From assembly GCF_020447265.1 (NCBI RefSeq), contig NZ_JAJADR010000003.1, positions 62,001-126,000 on the forward strand: a stretch of 64,000 nt of DNA, read 5' to 3'. Below are positions 16,250-26,500 of the stretch, piece by piece. Each line of letters starts with the position of its first letter. Positions within the stretch are counted from its first letter, which is position 1. This stretch comes from Hymenobacter lucidus (GTDB lineage: Bacteria > Bacteroidota > Bacteroidia > Cytophagales > Hymenobacteraceae). The notes under the pieces are model-generated. The model saw only the letters and a list, made by a program, of their open reading frames with translations, ran no database searches and was not told where the DNA came from. Position numbers and translations under genes: made by a program.

Positions 16250-18046
16250 CTATACGAAATTCGGCCGGTCGAGCTTTTTGGCAATGCGGTAGGCCGCGTT
16301 TACCAGGCCCACGTGGCTGTATGCCTGGGGGAAATTACCCCACTGGGAGCCGGTTTTGGCATCCACGTCTTCCGAAAGCAAACCCAGGTGGTTGGTATAG
16401 CTGAGCAGCTTCTCAAACTCCCGAGTGGCATCGTCGAGGCGGCCCACGCAGGCCAGGGCTTCTACGTACCAGAAGGAGCAGATGAGGAAGGTAGTTTCGG
16501 GCGTGCCGAAGTCGTCGGGGTGGCGGTAGCGGTAGAAGAGCCCCTCGGGGGTTTTCAGCTCCTTTTCCAGCTCCCGCAGGTGGGTGCGGGCCCGCTCGGA
16601 GTTCGGGTCGAGGTAGCCCATCAGGATTAGCTGCAGGCCGCTGGCATCGAGGTGGGGCGAGCCGATGGCGTTGGTATACACGCCCCGGGTGGCATCGTAG
16701 CACTCCTCAATCTTGCGGGCGGCGGTGTCGGCCAGCTCTTCGGCCATCTTCTCAATTTCATGGTTGCCGAGGTAGCGGGCCACTTTGCGGGCGGCGTGGG
16801 CCCCGGCCCAGTGAAAGAGGTAGGTGTAGCAATGGTACTGGGCAATGTGGCGGAACTCCCAGAGGCCGGCATCGGGCTTGTCCATCGTTTCCTTGATGAG
16901 CCGCAGGGCTTCGTACATCATCCGCTCGGAGTCGGCCCGCTCGGCACCCACGAAGCGCTGATCGACGTAGAGCGGCAGCAAGGCCACCAGCACCTGCCCA
17001 TACACGTCGTTCTGAATGTGAGTGTAAGCGTCATTGCCGATGCGCACGGGCTGGTTGCCGAGGTAGCCTTCCAGCGGCAGTTCCTGCTCCGTGAGTTGGG
17101 CCGCCCCGCTGATACTGTAGAGCGGCTGGTACTTACCCTTGATCTTGGTGGAGATGTTGGCGATGTAGTGAAAATACCGCTCCATCTCCTCGAAGTGGCC
17201 AATGTTGTTGAAGGCCGTCAGGATATAATACGTGTCGCGCATCCAGCAGAAGCGGTAGTCCCAGTTGCGGGTGCTGCCGGGCGCTTCGGGCAGGCTGGTG
17301 GTGGTGGCGGCAATGATAGCCCCGGTGTCTTCGTACTGGTGCAGCTTCAAAGCCAAAGCCGAGCGGATAACGGCCGTCTGGTAGAAGTTGCTGATGCTGG
17401 TGCTTTTCACCCAGCGCCGCCAGTATTGCACGGTTTTACGCAGAAACTCCTCGGCCGTACTGTGCAGGGCCGCCTCCAGGGGCGCGCCGTAAGTCAGCAC
17501 CAGGTAGCGGGTTTCGTTCAGCACGAAGCCTTCCCCGTCCAGAATGTAGGTCAGCGGAATGTCGGTGGTCAGGCGCATTTCCTCCTCCATGCCCAGAAAG
17601 GCAATGTGGTTGGAGCTGCGCCGCCGCGTGAGCTGCTGCTGGCCATACTCGGCCACCGGCTCGCACACTACCTGCACCCGGGGCAGACCCGAGAGCGGCT
17701 CCAGTTTCCGGATAAACATCAGGGGCTTGTAGTTACGGTCGTACTGGGCGAAGCGCGGCGCGAAGTCGGTGACGCGGTAGCGCCCCCCGGCCGTTTCAAC
17801 CTCGGTGCAGAGCACGTTGGTATTTTCGAGGTAATACTGCCGGGTACTGAACTCGGCCTCGTCGGCGGGCTTGATGCTGAACTCGCCGCCTTTCCGGGTG
17901 TCGAGCAGGCTGCCGAACACGAAGCTGCTGTCGAAGCGGGGCCAGCACAGCCAGGACACCGACGTATCCTGCTTGATGAGGGCCAGGTAGGCGCAGTTGC
18001 CGACCAGGCCCATGTCGTAGGTATGTTTCAGGGGTATTTTACTCAT
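16250..18046 (-). CDS. Glycoside hydrolase family 15 protein (glucoamylase- or trehalase-like)
   Basis: This 598-residue cytoplasmic enzyme has an N-terminal beta-sandwich followed by an alpha/alpha-barrel. Family features are DTSVSWLCWPRFDSSFVFGSLLD, RNWDYRFCWMRDTYYIL, and AGLWEFR with the likely acid Glu. FWYVEALACVGRLDDA follows near the C-terminus. The ATG at 18046 is chosen because it precedes the conserved DMGLVGNCAYLALI start; the longer frame to 18139 adds an unrelated segment. Bacterial GH15 proteins of this type act on alpha-glucans or on trehalose. The convergent otsAB makes a trehalose link plausible, but this is inference. Confidence 0.93.
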   Translation of the reverse strand: MSKIPLKHTYDMGLVGNCAYLALIKQDTSVSWLCWPRFDSSFVFGSLLDTRKGGEFSIKPADEAEFSTRQYYLENTNVLCTEVETAGGRYRVTDFAPRFAQYDRNYKPLMFIRKLEPLSGLPRVQVVCEPVAEYGQQQLTRRRSSNHIAFLGMEEEMRLTTDIPLTYILDGEGFVLNETRYLVLTYGAPLEAALHSTAEEFLRKTVQYWRRWVKSTSISNFYQTAVIRSALALKLHQYEDTGAIIAATTTSLPEAPGSTRNWDYRFCWMRDTYYILTAFNNIGHFEEMERYFHYIANISTKIKGKYQPLYSISGAAQLTEQELPLEGYLGNQPVRIGNDAYTHIQNDVYGQVLVALLPLYVDQRFVGAERADSERMMYEALRLIKETMDKPDAGLWEFRHIAQYHCYTYLFHWAGAHAARKVARYLGNHEIEKMAEELADTAARKIEECYDATRGVYTNAIGSPHLDASGLQLILMGYLDPNSERARTHLRELEKELKTPEGLFYRYRHPDDFGTPETTFLICSFWYVEALACVGRLDDATREFEKLLSYTNHLGLLSEDVDAKTGSQWGNFPQAYSHVGLVNAAYRIAKKLDRPNFV

Positions 18047-18168
18047 AGCCGAAGCGTCAGATAATGCCCGCCGGGGGCGCTTTCCGTGAAGTGTGGAGCT
18101 ACCTAGTACCCCATTGGCGGCGGTGGGGTTGCCTGCCAACTCCCCGGCGGCCGTTGCGTAAAGCCGGA

Positions 18169-18972
18169 ATGCGCCGTGCCGGCCGGCTTTACTGGTGGCG
18201 GCGCTTCATTATTTACCCCAATACTCTCCCGCTTTTGCCCGCTTCCACCGCCAGTGCCCGTCCCCGCCAGTCCAGCCGCCTGCCCCTCTACATTGTTGGC
18301 ACCGTATTGTTGGTCTTAGTCGCCTGCTACTTCCTGTGGCCCGCCTTCCAGACGACAGCCAAGGAGGCTTTTACCGTGCTTAAAAGCGGGGAGCAGGAAC
18401 AAGTATCGGCCTGGATTCAGCAGTTTGGCCTGTGGGGCCCGGTCGTCATCGTGGCCGCCATGGTGCTCCAGATGTTTCTGGTGGTCGTCAACGTGGTACT
18501 GCTCATCCTGGTCGCCATTCTAGCCTACGGGCCGTGGTGGGGCTCACTGCTGGCCCTGGCCGGCGTCGTTACCGCGTCGTCGGTGGGCTACTGGATTGGC
18601 CACTCGGCCGGTGAGGCGCTGGTCGACCGGCTGATTGGAGAGAAGAATGAGCAGAAGATGGTGCGCGAGGTGCAGCGCTACGGCACTTGGGCCGTGGTTA
18701 TTGCCCGCCTTTCCCCCGCCCTTTCCGACGACGCGGTGAGCTTCGTGGCCGGCGTGGCGCGGCTGGGCTACTGGCGCTTCCTGGCCGCCACGGTGGCCGG
18801 CGTGGTGCCACTTATTGCGCTGCTGGCCTGGCTGGGCGAAAACAGCGACCGGCTCAAAACCGGCCTCTGGTGGGTATCGGGCGTAAGCCTGTTGTTGTTT
18901 GGGGCGTATGTGTGGTGGGATAAGCGCCGGGCCAAAGCCGAGCCGGAAACGACGGCCCCCGGGAAAAACTGA
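18169..18972 (+). CDS. TVP38/TMEM64 (VTT/DedA-like) membrane protein
   Basis: This inner-membrane protein has five or six hydrophobic segments and the VTT-domain signature ARLSPALSDDAVSFVAGVA. An amphipathic segment (GEEQVSAW-like, KSGEQEQVSAWIQQFGLWGP) precedes the core, as in this family. The family is linked to membrane lipid handling, with no defined substrate here. The start is uncertain: ATG at 18064 would leave only 17 bp to the divergent GH15 gene, so ATG 18169 is used. TTG at 18235 is an equally good choice and leaves a more usual promoter spacer. Confidence 0.82.
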   Translation: MRRAGRLYWWRRFIIYPNTLPLLPASTASARPRQSSRLPLYIVGTVLLVLVACYFLWPAFQTTAKEAFTVLKSGEQEQVSAWIQQFGLWGPVVIVAAMVLQMFLVVVNVVLLILVAILAYGPWWGSLLALAGVVTASSVGYWIGHSAGEALVDRLIGEKNEQKMVREVQRYGTWAVVIARLSPALSDDAVSFVAGVARLGYWRFLAATVAGVVPLIALLAWLGENSDRLKTGLWWVSGVSLLLFGAYVWWDKRRAKAEPETTAPGKN

Positions 18973-19014
18973 GAAAATTGGACAAAAAGCGCCGCAATAG
19001 GACTCGGTAGCTGC

Positions 19015-19022
19015 TACCTTTG
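19015..19022 (+). promoter_or_regulatory. Likely -7 element (TACCTTTG) for the exported protein at 19073
   Basis: TACCTTTG fits the Bacteroidota TAnnTTTG consensus and lies 50 bp before the start codon. No TTTG is found at the ideal upstream spacing, so the call rests on the -7 element alone. Confidence 0.5.
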
Positions 19023-19072
19023 CGCGCTTAACCGGAGACTGGATTGCGCTTTCTCCCCTCCCTTCACTTCTG

Positions 19073-21250
19073 ATGCAGTGCCCCGTGCGTTTTTCTCCGG
19101 GTTTCCGCTGGCTTGCCAGCGTAGCCGCCTTCCTGTGCCTTGCCCTCCCGGCCCGGGCTCAGATTACGGCTCCTTCCTCCCCGCCGCTGCTGCGTGAGCT
19201 GACGTTGCGCACCGACACGACCCGTTATTCCTTGAGCCGCAATACCATTGCAGTGCAGGGCGAGCCAAATTTGTACTTCTATTACCGCCAAGACGATGAA
19301 ACGGCCGAGCTGCTGCTCTACCCCGTGAGCTGGCGGCCCCAGGCCCCGTTGCGCCTGCGCCGCTCGGCCGACTTCGTGCTGCTCGACTCGGTGACGGCCG
19401 TGGCCAATCAGCAGTATTACCGCACCAAAATCCGGTTTAAGGACCTGCCGGCGGCGCGCTTTCTGCAGCTCACCTTTACCCAAGCCAACGACAGTGCCGG
19501 CCGCCCACCCCTAACCCAGACCGTGAGTCTGCTGCCCATTACGCGCACCACGCTGGAGTTTAAGCCCACCGATACGGAGCTGTTCGTGGGCGAGGAAAAG
19601 GTGTTCGACCTGAGCAGCAACAACCCCAAAAACATCCGCGTCTCGACTGAGTGGACCAAGGGCCAGGACATCGACTACCGCATTGTGCAGGAGAAAGGCC
19701 AGCTACGACTGCGGGTGGTGCCCAACGCCCTGGGCACGCGCCTGCTCACGGTACGGCCCCAAACCGAGCGGCCCTTCCTCACCGACAACAACCGCCGCCT
19801 GAGCTACGCCCTGGCCCCGCTACGCCAGGATTTCACGGTGAAGGCCAGCCGGCTGCGCTTTCTGAGCGTCGATAAAAAGGAAATTACGCTGGATGAAATT
19901 TCGCGGCGCAAGGGCGTAGAAATCATCCTCGACAACGGCCGCACCTTCGACCTCAAGCGCACCTACCGCATTGAGGATCAGGAGGAAGCCGGCGGCGCTT
20001 TGATAGCCGAGCTCTTTACCCGCCAGTACCTGACCAACGACCGGGTGCTGTGCTGGCTGCGCGTGTATAACACTCACCGCCAAACCGACAGTTACCTTTA
20101 CATCAAGGAAAACGACCTGCCCAAGTACATCACCAACTTCAACATCTCGCCCAAAACGGCCATCAGCAGCGTGCAGGTGCGGCACCGCGGCGGCGACTGG
20201 GGCCCGAGCCTCAACGTAAACCCCGGCGAAACGGTGGACGTGCGCCTCGAAGGGGAATCGTTGCAGAAGGCTCGCTTCCACTTCGAGGATCTGGCCGTTA
20301 TTCCCTCCGACTCCTCGGTGCGCACCGATGCCGCCGTGGTCTACCGCGTGCAGGTGCCGCTGACTATCGACAAGCGCCGCATTACCATTTTCAACGCGGG
20401 CCAGCCCACTGGCTATGCCCTGGCGGTAAAGGAGTTTCAGCGGCCTCACCCGCTCGATTTCGTGGCCGTCAATTTCGGGGAAGCGCCGCGCGTCATCAAC
20501 CGCCTCAACGGCCCCGTGCTCTACGACCGGACCATCTCCGATGTGGTATTCAGCTTCAACCCCAACGGCATCGACACCGAGAGCCAGCTCTACGGCAAGC
20601 AGTACCTCACCTTCGACATCCGGACCCAAAACGCTAAAGGAGAGTTGATTGAGATGCGTACCATTGAAAACGTAGTGGTGTGCCCCGGCGACAACTCGGT
20701 GCGGGCCGCCTTCTACCAGGACAAGCAGTGTCAGGTGGGCAACATCAGCCTCAATAACATCCTGAGCTCCCGCAAAACCTACGACCTCGACGACTGGAGC
20801 ACGATTATCATCACCATCAAGCACAACCAGAGTCAGTACCAGGAAGCGGGCTTCACCCAGAAGCTGGAGCTGGTGCTCAAGCGCCGCATCAAGTTCGATA
20901 TCGACGTGAGTTTCCCCGGCGGCCTGCTCACCAAATACAAGGGCGAGTCGAGCTACACCTCGTTTGGCGGCATCTCATTGGCTATGCTGGGCCAGCTGAG
21001 CTTCTATCATCCTGAGAAAATTAACCGCCTGCGGCCCTATAAGGTGGGCGCCGGCTTCGTGGCCCTCAATGCTTTCGACCTGAGCAAAAGCGGCGGCAAC
21101 CGCGACCTGGGCGTCGTTATTCTGGGCTCCATCTACCCCACCCGCCGCGACGCCAAGCTCACCTTCCCGCTCTACCTCGGCGGCGGCTACCTGCTCTCCG
21201 CCGGCCGCCCCTTCTTCCTGCTCGGCCCCGGCATCGGCGTCAGGCTGTAG
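19073..21250 (+). CDS. Large exported protein of unknown function
   Basis: I do not recognise this 725-residue protein. A signal peptide ends near residue 30 (LPARAQ). The body alternates polar and hydrophobic residues in a pattern suggesting beta-sandwich repeats (for example TELFVGEEKVFDLSS and NVNPGETVDVRLEGESL). The last 110 residues (FDIDVSFPGGLLTKYKGES, GISLAMLGQLSFY, LPLYLGGGYLLSAGR-like and a final LGPGIGVRL) resemble the end of an outer-membrane beta-barrel. There is no T9SS tail. It stands alone with its own promoter. A cell-envelope role is likely; nothing more can be supported. Confidence 0.85.
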   Translation: MQCPVRFSPGFRWLASVAAFLCLALPARAQITAPSSPPLLRELTLRTDTTRYSLSRNTIAVQGEPNLYFYYRQDDETAELLLYPVSWRPQAPLRLRRSADFVLLDSVTAVANQQYYRTKIRFKDLPAARFLQLTFTQANDSAGRPPLTQTVSLLPITRTTLEFKPTDTELFVGEEKVFDLSSNNPKNIRVSTEWTKGQDIDYRIVQEKGQLRLRVVPNALGTRLLTVRPQTERPFLTDNNRRLSYALAPLRQDFTVKASRLRFLSVDKKEITLDEISRRKGVEIILDNGRTFDLKRTYRIEDQEEAGGALIAELFTRQYLTNDRVLCWLRVYNTHRQTDSYLYIKENDLPKYITNFNISPKTAISSVQVRHRGGDWGPSLNVNPGETVDVRLEGESLQKARFHFEDLAVIPSDSSVRTDAAVVYRVQVPLTIDKRRITIFNAGQPTGYALAVKEFQRPHPLDFVAVNFGEAPRVINRLNGPVLYDRTISDVVFSFNPNGIDTESQLYGKQYLTFDIRTQNAKGELIEMRTIENVVVCPGDNSVRAAFYQDKQCQVGNISLNNILSSRKTYDLDDWSTIIITIKHNQSQYQEAGFTQKLELVLKRRIKFDIDVSFPGGLLTKYKGESSYTSFGGISLAMLGQLSFYHPEKINRLRPYKVGAGFVALNAFDLSKSGGNRDLGVVILGSIYPTRRDAKLTFPLYLGGGYLLSAGRPFFLLGPGIGVRL

Positions 21251-21294
21251 GGTATTAATGTGCGAATGTGGGGAATGTGCGAATGTGAATAATG

Positions 21295-21452
21295 TGTCAT
21301 TGCGAGCATAGCGAAGCAATCCTTCCTCTGCGCAGTACGACCTGACCTTTTACCAGAAAGCCCTCAACCGTAAGCAACGATTGAGGGCTTTTCATTTTAG
21401 AACACCTAGCACATTTCAGAGGACGGATTGCTTCGCTATGCTCGCAAGGACA
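21295..21452. repeat. Dispersed inverted repeat with internal terminator (type A, copy 1)
   Basis: The outer arms are 21295-21322 and 21425-21452 (CATTGCGAGCATAGCGAAGC and its complement), 28 bp with one mismatch. Inside sits a second hairpin, AAAGCCCTCAA paired with TTGAGGGCTTTT, that looks like a terminator. AATGTGC-type repeats flank both ends in opposite orientation. It lies between convergent genes. A related copy is at 31181-31334. Confidence 0.85.
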
Positions 21453-21496
21453 GGGTTTAAGCACATTCTCCCATTAGCACCTGAGCACCTTACCTC

Positions 21497-23488
21497 TCAC
21501 ATCTTCACCGGGACTTCGATGGTAATGATGGAGCCCTGGCCGGGACGGGATTCGACGTTGAACGAGCCGCCGAGCATGTCGATGCGGTTGCGGATACCGG
21601 CCAGGCCGATGCCTTTGGCGGGCAAGCTAATGGGTGGCAGCTTGAAGCCCACGCCGTTGTCTTCGGCCGAGATATGCAGGTAGTGGTCTTCATGGACGAC
21701 GTGGATGACTGCTTCCTGGGCCTTGGCGTGCCGGATAATGTTGGCCAGCAGCTCCTGCACGATGCGGTAAGCGGCCACGTCGTAGAGGCGCGGGCGGGGC
21801 TGCTCCAGGCCCTGCAGGTGCAGCTGGGCGTGTAGCTGCTGCTTCGGAATGCGCTTTACCAGCTCTTCCAGGGCTATTTTCAGCCCGAAGTCTTCCAGAA
21901 TGCCGGGCGTTAGCTCGTGGGAGATATTGCGGGTGGTTTTGATGCCTTCGTCAATCAGGCTCAGGGCGGCCGCCCGATAGGAAGGCTCGTGGGAGCGGTT
22001 TTCCAGGTTGAGCTTGGCCGCGTACAGCAGCTGGCCCACCCCATTGTGCAAGGCCTCGGCAATGCGCTTGCGCTCCTCTTCCTGAGCCGTGAGGATGGCC
22101 GCCAACACCTCCTGCTGCTGGCGCAGCTTCAGCTGGGTGGCTTCCTCGGCTAGGCGCGTCCGCTCGGTTACGTCGCGGATAATAATTAGCCCGCCACTGA
22201 TTTCGCCCTGCGGCGAGGCCAGCGGGACGAAATACGACTCGAAGTGGCCTTCGCCAGCATGGAACGGCATATCGTAGCGCATCATGCTCATGCCTTTGAG
22301 GACTTCCTGCAAGCATTTTTGCCGCTCTTCAATAGCATATTCCGGGAACAGTTCCAGCATGTTCTGGCCCAACACCTGCCCTTCCGACATTCCCGACAAA
22401 TCCTCCTGCACCCGGTTCCAGGCCGTTATCCGCAGGCTGCCGTCGAAGGCTAGGATACCATCAATACTGTTGTCGAGCAGGCTTTCGGAAAACTCCTTCT
22501 GTCGCACCAGCTCCGCCCGGGCCGTGCGCGAATCGGTAATGTCGCGCCACACGATGTGGAGCATATCGGGCTGGCCTTCCCGCATAAAGGGCGTCAGCAC
22601 GGCTTCTACCCACACTTCTTCCCCCGTGGTACGGTGCATCAGCACTTCCATCCGGCCCGAGCCGGTAGTGCCGGCCTGAGCAATGAGGTCGGCAAAAAGC
22701 TTCGTGGCGGGAGTGCCGTCGGGCTGCTGCTCGGGAAGAAACCGGGACACGGGCTGGCCCACTACTTCGTCGGAGTCGAGGGCGGCCAGCAGCCGCAGGG
22801 CCGAGGCGTTGCAGTCGATGAAGTACCCTTGCTGCACCAGCGCCACCGCGTCGGCGCTTTGCTCGAAGAGCTTGCGGAACCGCCCCTCACTGGCTTCCAG
22901 GGCCAGCTTGATCTGGTGCTGCCGGGTAATATCGAGCACCACCACCCGGCACTGCACCGGAGCCTGGTCGGGGTCGGGGCCCACGCTGGCGCCTTCGAGC
23001 AGGGCAAAGAACCTCTGCCCGTCTTCGCGCTGCATCGTGACTTCCAGCGTCTGGCGCTCCTCACTGGCCAGCACGCGGCTGATAAACAGGTTCAGGTCGG
23101 CACGCGACTCGGGCGTTACAAACCAGGCGAAGCGGCGACCCACCAGGCGCTGGCGCACCGAGCCCAGCTGCTCACTGGCCTTCAAATTCAGCTGCTCAAT
23201 GATGCCGCTGGTACTAAGGGTGAAGTAGCCGATGGGCGCGAAGTCGTAGAGGTCGACGTACTGGGCCCGCATCATTTCGAGCTCGGCCTGGGCCAGCAGC
23301 AGCTCCTCGTACTGCATTTCCAGCTCGATCTGGTGAATCTGCAGATCCTGGACCAACCGCTGCACGTCGGCGGGCAGCGCCTCGTTCGGGCTCTGCGTCA
23401 CCAGGCTTTTGCGCTTCTCGGCCCGGGCACGCAGCTCCTGCAGCGCCTGGTACGCAGAAGAGGCCGGCTGAGGGTTAGGGGTATCCAT
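21497..23488 (-). CDS. PAS-domain sensor histidine kinase (HisKA_3/NarX-like core)
   Basis: The 663-residue protein has no membrane segment. A coiled coil (residues 15-75) precedes three PAS domains (about 75-190, 200-320 and 330-450). The dimerisation and phosphoacceptor region is EEERKRIAEALHNGVGQLLYAAK, the type used by NarX/DegS-like kinases, with His as phosphate acceptor. The ATP-binding domain has the N box (QELLANIIRHAKA), G1 (EDNGVGF) and G2 (GIGLAGIRNRI). It ends 69 bp after the CheB-CheR fusion on the same strand and is probably co-transcribed with it. No LuxR-type partner regulator is adjacent. Confidence 0.93.
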   Translation of the reverse strand: MDTPNPQPASSAYQALQELRARAEKRKSLVTQSPNEALPADVQRLVQDLQIHQIELEMQYEELLLAQAELEMMRAQYVDLYDFAPIGYFTLSTSGIIEQLNLKASEQLGSVRQRLVGRRFAWFVTPESRADLNLFISRVLASEERQTLEVTMQREDGQRFFALLEGASVGPDPDQAPVQCRVVVLDITRQHQIKLALEASEGRFRKLFEQSADAVALVQQGYFIDCNASALRLLAALDSDEVVGQPVSRFLPEQQPDGTPATKLFADLIAQAGTTGSGRMEVLMHRTTGEEVWVEAVLTPFMREGQPDMLHIVWRDITDSRTARAELVRQKEFSESLLDNSIDGILAFDGSLRITAWNRVQEDLSGMSEGQVLGQNMLELFPEYAIEERQKCLQEVLKGMSMMRYDMPFHAGEGHFESYFVPLASPQGEISGGLIIIRDVTERTRLAEEATQLKLRQQQEVLAAILTAQEEERKRIAEALHNGVGQLLYAAKLNLENRSHEPSYRAAALSLIDEGIKTTRNISHELTPGILEDFGLKIALEELVKRIPKQQLHAQLHLQGLEQPRPRLYDVAAYRIVQELLANIIRHAKAQEAVIHVVHEDHYLHISAEDNGVGFKLPPISLPAKGIGLAGIRNRIDMLGGSFNVESRPGQGSIITIEVPVKM

Positions 23489-23557
23489 GCAGCTAAGCTA
23501 GAGAATTTAACTCCACCGTAGAAGCTCAGCCGTAGCGCCGGGCTTAGCGTCAATGGG

Positions 23558-26500
23558 TTACTCGGTGGCCTCTTCCGTGCGCTCTACGCCCAGCAGCAGC
23601 CGGCCCGTTTCGTGCCCGCCGCTCATGATGCGGCGGCCGTACAGATACACCACCCGCGATGCGCGGCCGGGCAAAGCCAGCACCAACCGCTCGTTACCAA
23701 ACTCGGCTTCCGGGTTGTCAAGCAGGTGTTGCAGCCGGTGGCGCAGCTCGGGCTGGTTCCAGGCCCCGTCGTTGAGCTTGGTGAGGGCCAAATTGCGCAC
23801 GGCCTCCGCCTCCACCCCGAAGGCCTGGGCAAAAGCCCGGCTGGCCGTGAGAATGTGCAGGTTCTGGTCGAGAATGAGCAGGGGCTCCCGCACGGTTTCG
23901 ACGATGCTTTCGGCAAAGCGCGTGGCGGCCTGGGTCTGCTCTTCCAGGCGCTTGAGGTCCGTAATATCGGTGAAGGTGATGACCGTACCGCTGATGTAGT
24001 TATCGAGGGTGCGGTAGGGCAGAATGCGCATGGCGTACCACTCGCCCGTGGTGGTTTGAATGTTGGACTCGAAGCCCACCAGCCGGTCGAGCACCTGCTG
24101 AATATCAGCGGCCAGATTTTCTTGGCGCAGGTTGTTGGCAAAGTGCGTAATGGGCCGGCCCGCGTCGGATGGCAGCAGCTTGATAATGCGGCCCACCGAG
24201 GGGGTAAACCGCTTGATGATCATATCATTATCGAGGAAGATGGTGGCAATTTCGGTGGCATCGAGCAGGTTTTTCATGTCGTTGGCGGCCAACGACAATT
24301 CTTCCGTCTTGCTCAGATACTGCATGTTGAGGGTCATCAGCTCCTCGTTCAGGCTCTGCATCTCCTCCTTGTTGGTCATGGCCTCCTCGTTGGTGCTTTG
24401 CAGCTCCTCGTTGGCACTTTGTAGCTCCTCGTTGGTGCTTTTGAGCTCCTCCACGCTGCTTTCCATTTCCTCGATGGTAGCCTGGAGGCGCTGCTTAGTG
24501 TATTGCAGCTCCTTTTCCAGGGAAGCCACTACGGTATCTTTGCTTAGCTCGCCGTTGGTGCCGGTTTTGCCCAGGCGCAGCTTGCGGGGCGTAGGCATGT
24601 CCTCAAACACGACCAGCATTAGGCCCGAGAGCGTATCGAGTTCCTGCAGGTATTTCACCGTAATGCGCAGCAGTTGGTAGCCGGAGTCGGTTTTCACCTT
24701 CACGTTGTCGGCCGCCACGTCCTGCTGGGTACTGCTGGCTTTGTGCACCAGCGCGCTGAGCTCGTAGTTGAGCTCTTCGCGGGCCATTTCGAAGAGGTTC
24801 ATGTTGCCCAGGCCGGGCGCGGGCTCCAGGTAGCGGCCGGTGCGGCCATTCACATACAGGATTTCGCCCCGGGCATTGATGACCACGGCCGGCGGCGTGT
24901 AGTTGCGCAGCAGCACCTTTTGCACCAGGGAGGCAAACGGGCCGTCTTTGCGGGGATTGGAAACGTGCATAGTACTGGCCGCGTGGGCGGGAGAGGCCGT
25001 CTGACGGGTTAGGGAAAACGGGAAATTAACAAGGCGAATCAGGGGGGACGGGGCCTCGGTGCGGCGCGAAATCTTCCACTTGATGTCCAGGGGCTGAAAT
25101 AACTCCTGAAAGCCGGTCAAGTTTTCGGAAGGCCCCAGAAACAGCAGTCCGCCGGGGTTGAGGGCGTAATGAAAGACGGGAATAATGTTCTTCTGCAGCT
25201 CAGCCGACAGGTAGATCAGCAGGTTGCGGCAGCACACCATATCCAGCTTGGTGAAGGGCGCGTCCTTATTGAGGTTGTGCAGGGCAAAAATGACCAGGTC
25301 GCGCACTTCCTTGCGGATCTGGTAGCCGCCGTCCTGCTTTTGAAAGAACCGCTCCAGCCGCGCCGGACTCACATCGGCGGCAATATTTTCGGGGTACAGG
25401 CCCAGGCGGGCAAAGTCGATGCCCCCGGCGTTGATGTCAGTGGCGAAAATCTGGATTTTGAGGTGGCGCTGCGGATCTACGCCATCCAGGGCTTCGAGCA
25501 GCGTCATGGCCAGGGAGTAGGCTTCCTCGCCCGTGGAGCAGCCCGGGGCCCACACTCGCACGGTGCTGTCCACGGGCTTGGCGCGCAGAATGGGCTGCAG
25601 CCGCGCCTTGAGCAGGTCGAAGGCTTCCCGGTCGCGGAAAAACTTGGTAACCCCGATCAGCAGCTCCTTAAACAGTGCCTCCACCTCCAGCGGGTTTTCC
25701 TGCAGGTAGCGCACGTAGTGAGTAAACTCCTTGATCTGATGGGAGTTCATCCGCCGCTCGATGCGCCGAAACACCGTATTGCGCTTGTAGAAGCTGAAGT
25801 CGTGGCCGGTCTGGGCCCGAATCAGGATAAAGATTTTCTGCAGGGCGTGGGCCGGCTTGGAGGCCGACTCGGCCACCTCACGGCGGGGCCGCGCCATCAG
25901 GGGCTTGTTCACGTATTCAAGCAGCTTGGCCGGCAGCTGCTCGGCGGGCAGCACGTAGTCCACAAATTCGGTGGCAATGGCCGAGCGGGGCATGCTGTCG
26001 TACTCGGCCGTTTCGGGGGCCTGCACCATCACCATCCCGAAGTTTTCCATCACCAGTTTCAGGCCCGTGGTGCCATCGGTGCCCAGGCCCGAGCAGATGA
26101 TGCACACGGCCCGCTCCCGGGCATCTTTGGCCAAGCTCTGGAAAAAGAAGTCGATGGGCAGGCGGCGCCCCCGGGGCTGCGTAGGCGCAAAGAGCAGCAG
26201 CGTGCCGTGCAGAATGCTCATGTCGCGGGCGGGCGGAATTACGTACACGTGGTTGGGCCGCACCTTCAGGCCGTCGGTGGCTTCTTCTACCGGCATGCGC
26301 GTAGTTTGTTGCAGCACCTGCACCATGCTGCTGCTTTGGTCGGGCACCAGGTGCATTACCACCACGAAGGCCATGCCGCTGTCGGCGGGCATGCGGCGAA
26401 AGAATTTCTCGAAAGCCTGCACCGAGCCGGCCGAGCCACCCAGGCCCACAATGGTAAACTTCTCCTGGCTGTCGTCTTGGCGCTGTACTTCCCGCAGCTG

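Noticed and set aside
15928..16404. 158-codon frame through the 42-bp array, as a repeat protein
   Set aside because: All forward frames are open because of the repeat, there is no signal of a start or promoter, and it runs into the 3' end of the GH15 gene. Kept as a finding only.
16652..18064. 470-codon open frame opposite the GH15 gene
   Set aside because: Antisense shadow with valine- and glycine-rich composition and no recognisable domain.
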